Below are positions 1 to 5,722 of a stretch of DNA of 5,722 nt, piece by piece; the stretch's first letter is position 1, and each line of letters starts with the position of its first letter. The notes beneath the pieces were generated by a model, which did no database searches, had not been told where the DNA came from, and saw only the letters and a program-made list of their open reading frames with translations. Source of the DNA: Chlamydiae bacterium RIFCSPHIGHO2_12_FULL_49_9. Lineage in GTDB: Bacteria; Chlamydiota; Chlamydiia; Chlamydiales; SM23-39. The translations under genes and the position numbers were made by a program. Where the stretch lies: NCBI GenBank assembly GCA_001794935.1, contig MGLY01000046.1:1-5722 (forward strand). The letters are read 5' to 3'.

Positions 1-161
1 TTCGCAATGTCGTGAAGACGCACCTTGGAAGTTGGTTTATGAAAGGCTCTTTCGAGCTTTTCTTTGAGGAGATCGTCGATTCGGCCGATCTTGGACTCGA
101 ACAGAGGAAATCCTTGAGGATCGGTTTTCTCTTCCGTGTTTTCCTGAGCGTGGATTTCCAT
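1..161 (-). CDS. Unrecognised protein, N-terminal fragment (runs off the window's left edge)
   Basis: The - strand is open from an ATG at 161-159 to the window edge, giving about 53 residues that begin MEIHAQENTEEKTDPQGF. The visible part is hydrophilic. A charged, probably disordered N-terminus is followed by a likely amphipathic helix around residues 25-40 (IGRIDDLLKEKLERAF). There is no signal peptide or membrane segment. I chose this start because AGGA lies 5 nt upstream (170-167) and no ATG, GTG or TTG occurs further upstream in frame before the stop at 266-264. The + strand also has a 69-codon open frame here (12-221), but the - strand protein has more natural composition and a proper ribosome-binding site. 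The gene diverges from typA. I do not recognise the family from this fragment. Confidence 0.6.
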   Translation of the reverse strand, partial: MEIHAQENTEEKTDPQGFPLFESKIGRIDDLLKEKLERAFHKPTSKVRLHDIA

Positions 162-166
162 GGGCG

Positions 167-170
167 TCCT
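167..170 (-). promoter_or_regulatory. Ribosome-binding site of the - strand gene
   Basis: On the - strand, AGGA sits 5 nt before the ATG at 161-159. This is the normal Shine-Dalgarno distance. It is the main reason for fixing this start and for preferring the - strand gene over the overlapping + frame. Confidence 0.5.
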
Positions 171-223
171 AAGGGGCCAAATGATTACATCTCTAGCAGA
201 CTCTTCTTGAAGATTCTGTAGGA

Positions 224-253
224 AATATAGAGCAATTTTTAGGTTTAGCGCAA
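224..253 (-). promoter_or_regulatory. Candidate sigma70-type promoter for the - strand gene
   Basis: Reading the - strand, TTGCGC (253-248) and TATATT (229-224) are separated by 18 nt. This is a fair match to the -35/-10 consensus. It would start transcription near 217, leaving a leader of about 55 nt before the ATG at 161. It was found by eye only. No equally good + strand promoter for typA was seen in 162-325; a TTGTCA at 280-285 has no matching -10 at the right distance. Confidence 0.3.
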
Positions 254-272
254 GGAAAAACCTCTAGAAATT
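234..272. repeat. Imperfect dyad symmetry in the divergent intergenic region
   Basis: AGGTTT (241-246) pairs with AAACCT (258-263) across an 11-nt loop. Outside it, AATTT (234-238) pairs with AAATT (268-272) across a small internal loop. The dyad lies between two divergent genes, so it is unlikely to be a terminator, and it covers the candidate -35 element of the - strand promoter. It could be an operator or chance in AT-rich DNA. Confidence 0.25.
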
Positions 273-325
273 AAAGACTTTGTCAATTATCCTGGCTATC
301 ACCGAAAACAACTGCGAAAGAAATC

Positions 326-2143
326 GTGCACGACCCAAACAAAATTAGAAACATCGCCATTATCGCCCACATCGACCACGGAAAAACAACTCTACTGGAT
401 AGTCTTCTCGGACAGTCAAATATCTTCCGCGAAAACGAAAAGATCCCCGAGCGGGTCATGGACAGCTACGATCAGGAAAAAGAGCGCGGAATCACAATCT
501 TCGCCAAGCACACCTGCGTCAACTACAAAGATTACAAGATCAATATCATCGACACCCCGGGCCACGCCGATTTTTCCGGCGAGGTGGAGCGGGTTTTAGG
601 GATGGTCAACTGCGTCCTTCTCCTCGTCGACGCCCAGGAAGGGCCGATGCCCCAGACGCGCTTCGTCCTCTCTCAAGCGCTGAAAATGGGCCTTCGCCCC
701 ATCGTCGTCCTCAACAAGATCGACCGCCCTCACGCAGACCCCGATCGAGTTCTCAACCTCACATTCGATCTCTTCATGGAACTCAGAGCGAATGACGAGC
801 AGCTCGATTTCTCCTACATCTATGCGTCCGGCTTTAACGGCTACGCAATCGCAAAGCTCGGCGACACTCCCAAAGACCTGACGCCCCTTTTCGAACTCAT
901 TTTAAAAGCGGCTCCCGCCCCATCGGGCAATCTCGATCTCCCATTCCTCATGCAGGCAGCGACGCTGAGCTACGACGACTACGTCGGAAGACAGGCTTGC
1001 GGCCGGATCCTCGAGGGAAAAATCTCCAAGGGCGATATCATCACCCGCGTCGACCGAAACGGGAACCACACAAACCACAAAATCGTCCGCATCGAGGGAC
1101 ACCTCGGCCTGAAAAAGATCGAAGTGGAAAGCGCCGGCGCCGGCGACATCGTCAGCCTTTCAGGAATTCCCGAAGTGGAGATCGGAGACACTCTCTGCGC
1201 GCAAGACAACATTGTTCAACTCCCCCCGATCACTCTTGCAGAGCCCACCGTTTCAATTGAGTTTCTCGTCAACACGAGCCCCTTTGTCGGAAAAGACGGC
1301 AAGCACGTTACGATGAATAAACTCCGCGAGCGCCTTCAAAAAGAAAAACGGGCCAACATCTCGCTTAAAATCGAAGAGGTCGCAGGGCGCGATGACGCAA
1401 TCCGCGTCTGCGGAAGGGGCGAGCTTCACCTCGCCGTTCTCATCGAGGCGATGAGAAGAGAGAGCTTTGAGCTTGCTCTTTCAAAACCGAAAGTGATCAC
1501 AAAAACAGAAAATGGCGTTGTAATGGAGCCGATGGAGCGCGTCCACGTCGAAGTGCCTGAGCAATTTTCAGGGACGGTCATTGAAGATCTCTCGAAGAGA
1601 AAAGGCGAAATGCGCTCTTTAGAGACCTCCGAGCACGGCCTGACGACGATGCAGTTTCTCGTCCCGACGAGAGGTCTTATGGGCTACAGAAATGACTTTC
1701 TCACCCGCACATCGGGTCTTGGCGTTCTCACCTCCATTTTCGAAACCTTTGCTCCCTGGAAAGGGGAAATGGCGGGGCGCTTGCGCGGCGTGATGATCTC
1801 CAACAGCGGCGGAAAGGCAAACGGCTACGGCCTTTTCAACTTGCAAGAGCGCGGCGCCCTTTTTGTGAAGCCGGGCGATGAGGTGTATGAAGGGATGGTC
1901 GTCGGCGAGCATGCGCGCGATAACGACATCGTCGTGAATGCGACAAAAGCAAAGCAGCTCACAAACGTCAGAGCCGCAGGCAGCGATGAGAACATCATCT
2001 TAACGCCGCCTCGCAAATTCACGCTCGAACAAGCGATCGACTACATCGCAGACGATGAACTTGTTGAAGTAACGCCGAATTTCATTCGTCTTCGCAAGAC
2101 CTATTTGACAGAGAACGAAAGAAAGCGCTTCTCGAGAAATTAA
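326..2143 (+). CDS. typA: Translational GTPase TypA/BipA
   Basis: This is a cytoplasmic, ribosome-associated GTPase of the EF-G/LepA superfamily. In other bacteria it supports 50S assembly and growth under cold or stress. The 605 residues match the family's usual length. The G motifs are all present: G1 AHIDHGKT (14-21), G2 RGITI (54-58), G3 DTPGH (76-80), G4 NKID (130-133) and a G5-like YASGFNG (166-172). An EF-Tu-like barrel follows, then an EF-G III-like domain from about 306 with GRGELHL (363-369), an EF-G V-like domain from about 400, and the TypA-specific C-terminus with RGLMGYR (449-455) and TPPRK (560-564). The start is GTG, with only a weak GAAAG 5 nt upstream. It is the only usable start, because a stop lies at 272-274 in frame. 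The segment before G2 reads DSYDQEKERG where most homologues have DSNDLEKERG. It precedes the ligase-like gene by 44 nt. Confidence 0.96.
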   Translation: MHDPNKIRNIAIIAHIDHGKTTLLDSLLGQSNIFRENEKIPERVMDSYDQEKERGITIFAKHTCVNYKDYKINIIDTPGHADFSGEVERVLGMVNCVLLLVDAQEGPMPQTRFVLSQALKMGLRPIVVLNKIDRPHADPDRVLNLTFDLFMELRANDEQLDFSYIYASGFNGYAIAKLGDTPKDLTPLFELILKAAPAPSGNLDLPFLMQAATLSYDDYVGRQACGRILEGKISKGDIITRVDRNGNHTNHKIVRIEGHLGLKKIEVESAGAGDIVSLSGIPEVEIGDTLCAQDNIVQLPPITLAEPTVSIEFLVNTSPFVGKDGKHVTMNKLRERLQKEKRANISLKIEEVAGRDDAIRVCGRGELHLAVLIEAMRRESFELALSKPKVITKTENGVVMEPMERVHVEVPEQFSGTVIEDLSKRKGEMRSLETSEHGLTTMQFLVPTRGLMGYRNDFLTRTSGLGVLTSIFETFAPWKGEMAGRLRGVMISNSGGKANGYGLFNLQERGALFVKPGDEVYEGMVVGEHARDNDIVVNATKAKQLTNVRAAGSDENIILTPPRKFTLEQAIDYIADDELVEVTPNFIRLRKTYLTENERKRFSRN

Positions 2144-2157
2144 TGACTATTTAGAAT
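2129..2157 (+). promoter_or_regulatory. Weak candidate promoter ahead of the ligase-like gene
   Basis: TAGAAT (2152-2157) differs from the -10 consensus at one base. The only -35 partner at 17 nt is a poor TTCTCG (2129-2134). A perfect TTGACA at 2105-2110 is too far away for this -10 and has no -10 of its own. If used, transcription would begin near 2164, just past the left arm of the hairpin at 2154-2187. This is speculative. Confidence 0.18.
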
Positions 2158-2187
2158 GCCCTTTCAAAGAGAAAGGTAAGGGCATTC
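2154..2187 (+). promoter_or_regulatory. Hairpin masking the ribosome-binding site of the ligase-like gene
   Basis: GAATGCCCTT (2154-2163) and AAGGGCATTC (2178-2187) form a perfect 10-bp inverted repeat with a 14-nt loop. The right arm ends directly at the ATG of the next gene (2188). The best Shine-Dalgarno match, AAGGG (2178-2182, 5 nt from the ATG), lies inside the right arm and would be paired. A second purine run, GAAAGG (2171-2176), is in the loop. No T run follows on +, so this is not a typical intrinsic terminator. It fits better as a translational control element, with factor-independent termination as the alternative reading. Confidence 0.55.
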
Positions 2188-3630
2188 ATGTCAGTTTCGA
2201 TCGTTCGCATCGCATCAGAAAACCGCGCTAAAATAGCTCTTGCATTTGCGGCTCTTCTCCTCTTTTTAGTCCCAACCGAATACAAGTACGACAAGCTGTT
2301 TCGCTTTTTCTCATTGGATCTGATCCCTCCAGGCCTCACACTTCCAAAACACTACGACAAAAAGATCTACTTTTATATCTCTGACTTTTTATCCCTCGGT
2401 CTTTTTTCCTTTCTCTTGATCCGGATGAGAGATCTAAAGAGACGCCTTTTTTTAGATAGAGGAGCTTTTTTTCTCTGGATCCTTTTTTCTCTCGCTTTTC
2501 TTTCGATTCCCGTCTCCTCTTTTGCCTTTTATGCCATCCCCTATATTCGCCTCTTCCAGCTCCTTTCGCCAATTCTCCTCTATTCTTTTTTGGCAAATGC
2601 GGATGTCTATACAAATAAGGAGGCGATCACCCGGCTTCTCTTTGGCGCGCTTATCGCTGCCGCATCTCTCCAGTCAATGATCGCGATTACCCAGTACTTC
2701 ACCCAAAACTCTCTTGGGCTTCACTTTTTAAGCGAAATGCAGTTCTCTTATGGCAACATCCGCTGTCCCTGTTTTGGAATGTCAGACGGAAGCCGCTGGA
2801 TGATCGATCGACTGACCGATCGAGTCGCGCCGCTTCCGATTTTAATGAGGGCGCCCGGCACTCTGCCGCATCCAAACATTTTGGGAGGCTTTTTGATGGC
2901 CTCCCTGATCGCCTCTTATGCCGCCTTTATCGAGTGGAAAAAATGGCGCCCCCTCTTCTCTCTGCTCATCCCCGTTTTTTTCTTTGCGATGGCTGTCACC
3001 TATTCAAGAGCTGCTCTCTTTGCCTGGGGCCTCGGCACGGTTCTCTGGTATGCCCTCCAATTTAAGGACAAAGGGAAAAGACTCCTCTTCGATCCCCTCA
3101 TTCGAAAGCTCACTTATCTCATTATCTTCTCATTCATGCTCAGCGCCGCCCTCCTCTTCCAGCAATATACGGAGCGAGGGGGCGTTGTGAATTACAACGC
3201 AACTGCCAAAGGAGCGGATACAGTGCGCCATGTGTATTGCGATGTCGCCTACAAAATGATCGCCCGCAACCCCGCACTCGGCGTGGGCTTTACCCAATTC
3301 TCCATCCACTCGCCAGACTACCTGCCGCCAGAAATGGCAAAAGACAGAAATACGACGACTCACAACATCTACTTATTCCTGGCCTCTGAAACAGGCCTTT
3401 TTTCCCTCAGCGCCTTTCTTCTCTTTATCGGAAGCTTGCTCCTCGCTGCAAAAAAAGCGCAAATAAGCTCGTATACGGCATCGCTGATAGCCATCTTCGT
3501 CGCTTTTCTTTTCATCGGCGGATGCGACTTTTATCTCATCTTCGCCCAGCAAGGGCGCCTCCTCTTCTTCTCTATAGCAGGACTTCTCGCAGCGAATGTC
3601 GAGTGGAGAAAACGTGAAAGAGCCGTCTAG
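2188..3630 (+). CDS. O-antigen ligase/polymerase-family (Wzy_C/WaaL-like) membrane protein
   Basis: This is an inner-membrane protein of 480 residues with roughly ten to twelve hydrophobic segments, the first at about 16-28. Family members transfer undecaprenyl-linked glycans to lipid A-core (WaaL) or to a growing polymer (Wzy), or glycosylate proteins. Recognisable motifs are HPNILGGF (228-235), YSRAALFAWG (272-281), a lone Arg at 347 before NPALGVGF (361-368), and HNIYLFLASETG (392-403). The placement of Arg274, Arg347 and His392 resembles the Arg/His residues important in WaaL ligases. A loop of about 60 residues between segments (about 168-228) holds a CPC pair (Cys193, Cys195). The start is the only in-frame ATG near the hydrophobic N-terminus. 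The substrate cannot be told from sequence, so ligase, polymerase and protein glycosyltransferase all remain open. The 3' end overlaps ubiE by 17 nt. Confidence 0.8.
   Translation: MSVSIVRIASENRAKIALAFAALLLFLVPTEYKYDKLFRFFSLDLIPPGLTLPKHYDKKIYFYISDFLSLGLFSFLLIRMRDLKRRLFLDRGAFFLWILFSLAFLSIPVSSFAFYAIPYIRLFQLLSPILLYSFLANADVYTNKEAITRLLFGALIAAASLQSMIAITQYFTQNSLGLHFLSEMQFSYGNIRCPCFGMSDGSRWMIDRLTDRVAPLPILMRAPGTLPHPNILGGFLMASLIASYAAFIEWKKWRPLFSLLIPVFFFAMAVTYSRAALFAWGLGTVLWYALQFKDKGKRLLFDPLIRKLTYLIIFSFMLSAALLFQQYTERGGVVNYNATAKGADTVRHVYCDVAYKMIARNPALGVGFTQFSIHSPDYLPPEMAKDRNTTTHNIYLFLASETGLFSLSAFLLFIGSLLLAAKKAQISSYTASLIAIFVAFLFIGGCDFYLIFAQQGRLLFFSIAGLLAANVEWRKRERAV
3605..3608 (+). promoter_or_regulatory. 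Ribosome-binding site that decides the ubiE start
   Basis: GGAG lies 5 nt before GTG 3614-3616. The in-frame ATG at 3596 has only AGGA (3579-3582), 13 nt away, which is too far. The GTG is therefore the better start. The site lies inside the end of the ligase-like gene, so its use is probably coupled to translation of that gene. Confidence 0.55.
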
Positions 3631-4315
3631 AACTGAAGTTTGGAAAATGTTCGATGCGATCTCTCCAACCTACGATCGGATCAACCGGATCCTTTCTCTC
3701 GGGATGGATCGATCGTGGAGAAGCAAAGCGGCCGAACACCTCCCCACTAAGGAAAATCTCGCCCTTCTAGATCTCGCAACTGGCACCGCCGATCAGCTGA
3801 TTGCCCTTTTTGATAGTAAAGCATCCATCAAGTCAGCCATCGGCATCGATCTATCCTCTGAAATGCTCTCTATCGGAAAAAAGAAAATCGATCAGAAGCC
3901 CTACAAAGAAAAGGTCTCTCTTCAAAGAGGCGACGCAGAAAAAATCCCTTTCAAAGACGCCTCTTTCCATGCAGTGAGTCTCTCTTTTGGCATCCGAAAT
4001 GTGATCGATCCTCTCACCTCTATGAAAGAGATCCATCGGGTCTTAAAAAAAGGGGGCAAATGTCTCATCTTGGAATTTTCTCTTCCGCCAAAACCGATCC
4101 GCCCTTTTTATCTCTTCTATCTTCGCCACATTCTTCCCTACATCGGCGCCCTCTTTTCAAAATCCAAAAACGCCTATCGCTATCTCAATCAAACAATCGA
4201 GACATTCCCCTCAGGAAATGCTTTTTTAGACCTTTTGGAAAAAGCTGAATTTACAAAGAAAGCGGCCTACCCGATGGCCTTTGGCGCAGTCACCCTTTAC
4301 GTTGCAGAAAAGTGA
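3614..4315 (+). CDS. ubiE: Demethylmenaquinone C-methyltransferase UbiE/MenG
   Basis: This is an S-adenosylmethionine-dependent methyltransferase that converts demethylmenaquinone to menaquinone, and in some bacteria also methylates a ubiquinone precursor. With MenF and MenD next door, the menaquinone role (MenG) is the likely one. From the GTG at 3614 it has 233 residues, typical of the family; an ATG at 3596 would add six. The N-terminal signature is MFDAISPTYDRINRILSLG. SAM motif I is LLDLATGTAD (51-60), the acidic residue after strand 2 is in GIDLSSEM (77-84), and the UbiE-type block GDAEKIPF (106-113) is followed by FGIRNV (125-130). RVLKKGGKCLILEFS (142-156) and a C-terminal YLNQTIETFP complete the signature. 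Motif I has Ala59 where GTGD is usual. The stop overlaps the menF start as GTGA. Confidence 0.93.
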   Translation: MKEPSRTEVWKMFDAISPTYDRINRILSLGMDRSWRSKAAEHLPTKENLALLDLATGTADQLIALFDSKASIKSAIGIDLSSEMLSIGKKKIDQKPYKEKVSLQRGDAEKIPFKDASFHAVSLSFGIRNVIDPLTSMKEIHRVLKKGGKCLILEFSLPPKPIRPFYLFYLRHILPYIGALFSKSKNAYRYLNQTIETFPSGNAFLDLLEKAEFTKKAAYPMAFGAVTLYVAEK

Positions 4316-5241
4316 AAATTTTTTGGTTAGATAAAAACGGAAAATCCCCTCCCCCCGACGCAAAATTTTATGTCCGCCCCTTCTCATCTCCTCTCATCGC
4401 AAAAAAAATCACCCGCATAGATACTCTTCCTCCTCCAGCCTCCCCGATTAAAATCCTCTCAAAGAAATTTTTTCCCACAAAAGATGAGTGGATCCAAAAC
4501 GTCGAGAAAACTCTTCTGCAAATCAAAAAAAACCACCTGAAAAAAGTCGTCCTGGCCCGCACCGTAACGCTCGAGTTCGAGACCGCTCCCGATCCTTTTA
4601 GGGTCACCTCCGCTCTAAAACAAAAAAGCGAAGGGGCGTTTCTCTTTTGTCTCTCCGATCCCTCCTTCTCTTTTTTGGGAGCTACCCCCGAAAGACTTTT
4701 CCTCAGAGAAAAGTCAGCTATCCAAAGCGACGCTCTTGCCGGGACAAAAAAAAGGGGCGAAGAAGGTCTTCTTTACTCCCCTAAAGATCTCCATGAATTT
4801 TCCCTCGTTAGAACTTATATTCAAGAAACCCTCTCCCCTTTTTGCTCCTCCATCACTGCCTCTCCAACCTCTATTCATGAAACCGCAAATCTTCAACACC
4901 TCCACTCCGTAGTTTCCGCGTGCTTAGAAAAACCCCTTTCCGATCTCGACATCCTGGAAAAACTCCATCCCACCCCCGCCCTCTTGGGCACGCCCACAGA
5001 AAAAGCCTCTCTCTGGCTTCAAAAAATCGAGCCCATCTCCAGAGGATTTTATGGCGGGGCCATCGGCTGGATCGCCAAAGACTCATCAGATTGGATCGTC
5101 GCCATCAGATCGTGTCTTCTCGAAAAAAACACCGCCACCCTCTTTTCAGCAGCCGGCATCGTCGAAGGCTCCGATCCGGAAAAAGAGTGGGATGAGCTCG
5201 ATCAAAAACTCAAACTCTACGACCACATATTCTATGAATGA
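4312..5241 (+). CDS. menF: Isochorismate synthase, short form (MenF)
   Basis: This cytoplasmic, Mg2+-dependent enzyme of the chorismate-utilising family makes isochorismate for MenD. The catalytic domain is complete. The base lysine is Lys78 in KKVVLART, and the general-acid Glu127 is in GATPERL. Mg2+ ligands are likely Glu162 (KDLHEFSLV) and Glu292 (GSDPEKEW). Other conserved blocks are DALAGTKKRG, LQHLHS, LHPTPALLGTP, RGFYGGAIGW and VAIRSCLL. Lys78-to-Glu127 spacing (49) and Glu162-to-Glu292 spacing (130) fit E. coli MenF (50 and 132). The protein is only 309 residues, against about 390-430 for EntC/MenF, and lacks most of the usual N-terminal part. The GTG start overlaps the ubiE stop by 4 nt, with no clear ribosome-binding site, so coupling is likely. 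Neighbouring menD favours MenF over EntC or salicylate synthase. Confidence 0.92.
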   Translation: MKIFWLDKNGKSPPPDAKFYVRPFSSPLIAKKITRIDTLPPPASPIKILSKKFFPTKDEWIQNVEKTLLQIKKNHLKKVVLARTVTLEFETAPDPFRVTSALKQKSEGAFLFCLSDPSFSFLGATPERLFLREKSAIQSDALAGTKKRGEEGLLYSPKDLHEFSLVRTYIQETLSPFCSSITASPTSIHETANLQHLHSVVSACLEKPLSDLDILEKLHPTPALLGTPTEKASLWLQKIEPISRGFYGGAIGWIAKDSSDWIVAIRSCLLEKNTATLFSAAGIVEGSDPEKEWDELDQKLKLYDHIFYE

Positions 5242-5722
5242 ATTCATCGACCAACTCATCTGCCAAAACATCACCCACTTCTGCATCGCTCCCGGCTCAA
5301 GATCAACGCCTCTCGTCCTCGCAGCGGCCTCTCATCCCAAAGCGCACATCCACGTCCACTACGATGAAAGAGGTCTCGCCTTCTTCGCCCTCGGCCTTGC
5401 CAAAGCCCTCAAAGCGCCCACAGCCCTCATCGTCACCTCAGGAACCGCCGTCGGCAACCTCCTCCCTGCCGTCATGGAAGCGCATCACAGCTGCACTCCC
5501 CTCATTCTCCTCACTGCAGATCGCCCTCCAGAGCTCCTCAACACCTCCGCCAATCAAACCACCCACCAATCAAACATCTTCTCCCCCTTCGTCCGCCTTC
5601 AAATCGACCTCCCCCCGGAAAGCTCCCCCTCCTTCCTCCGCTCCACTGCTGCCTCCGCCCACTTTCACTCGCTCCAAAACCCACCCGGCCCCGTCCACAT
5701 CAACTGCGGACTCAGAGAACCT
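5234..5722 (+). CDS. menD: MenD (SEPHCHC synthase), N-terminal part, cut by the right edge
   Basis: MenD is a thiamine diphosphate-dependent enzyme that joins isochorismate and 2-oxoglutarate to give SEPHCHC, the first committed menaquinone step. The 163 visible residues cover most of the N-terminal pyrimidine-binding domain of a protein that is usually about 550 long. Motifs are IAPGSRSTPL (18-27), HYDERG (42-47) with the cofactor-activating Glu45, TSGTAVGNL (68-76), EAHH (82-85) and LTADRPPEL (93-101). The spacing from PGSRS to the catalytic Glu (25) equals that of E. coli MenD. The ATG at 5234 overlaps the menF stop by 8 nt. An in-frame ATG at 5192 would add 14 residues rich in Ser, Thr and Asn. 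It has a slightly better purine run upstream and would restore a fuller first helix, so the start is uncertain. No stop or frameshift is seen up to 5722. Confidence 0.95.
   Translation, partial: MNEFIDQLICQNITHFCIAPGSRSTPLVLAAASHPKAHIHVHYDERGLAFFALGLAKALKAPTALIVTSGTAVGNLLPAVMEAHHSCTPLILLTADRPPELLNTSANQTTHQSNIFSPFVRLQIDLPPESSPSFLRSTAASAHFHSLQNPPGPVHINCGLREP

Noticed and set aside
12..221. 69-codon + strand open frame at the left edge
   Set aside because: It overlaps the - strand gene, which has a good ribosome-binding site and a more protein-like sequence; this frame looks like its shadow.
1619..1912. 97-codon - strand frame inside typA
   Set aside because: It lies wholly within a confidently identified gene, has no ribosome-binding support and resembles no known protein.
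2105..2110. Perfect TTGACA -35 hexamer at the end of typA
   Set aside because: No -10 element lies 15-19 nt downstream; the nearest good one is about 41 nt away.
2336..2614. 92-codon - strand frame inside the ligase-like gene
   Set aside because: It is a Lys/Arg-rich mirror of a pyrimidine-rich membrane-protein gene, typical of antisense shadows.
2805..2823. CGATCGA repeated twice with 5 nt between
   Set aside because: It encodes a short IDRL-TDRV amino-acid echo within the gene and is too short to argue for a control site.
4045..4056. A7G5 in ubiE as a programmed frameshift site
   Set aside because: The gene continues intact to a normal UbiE C-terminus in the zero frame, so no shift is needed.

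Overview
This window looks like a compact piece of a bacterial chromosome, almost all of it read from the + strand. It holds five protein genes on + (the last one cut by the window edge) and the 5' end of one divergent gene on -. I found no tRNA, rRNA, insertion sequence, CRISPR array or phage gene. The gene set points to a Gram-negative, menaquinone-using bacterium: an O-antigen ligase/polymerase-like membrane protein lies beside menaquinone genes. Base composition is near 50% G+C by eye. I cannot name the taxon. An environmental Chlamydiae/PVC-type host is only a weak guess.

Layout: (1) Bases 1-161 on - carry the N-terminus of an unrecognised hydrophilic protein. (2) Bases 162-325 are a divergent promoter region. 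(3) Bases 326-2143 encode the ribosome-associated GTPase TypA/BipA from a GTG start. (4) Bases 2144-2187 are a short gap almost filled by a perfect 10-bp inverted repeat that ends at the next start codon. (5) Bases 2188-3630 encode an O-antigen ligase-family polytopic membrane protein. (6) Bases 3614-4315 encode UbiE/MenG, the quinone C-methyltransferase. (7) Bases 4312-5241 encode a short isochorismate synthase (MenF). (8) Base 5234 to the end encodes the N-terminal third or so of MenD.

The last four genes overlap one another (17, 4 and 8 nt), so they are almost certainly one translationally coupled operon. MenF makes isochorismate from chorismate. MenD condenses it with 2-oxoglutarate, the first committed menaquinone step. 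UbiE/MenG performs the final methylation of demethylmenaquinone. The ligase-like gene at the head is the odd member and suggests shared expression of an envelope-glycan function with respiratory quinone synthesis. typA is probably a separate unit, though read-through across the short gap is possible.

Nothing here amounts to a new biological system. The points most worth checking are the hairpin that masks the ligase ribosome-binding site, the minimal MenF, the strong C-over-G bias of the coding strand towards menD, and homopolymeric A tracts in menF.
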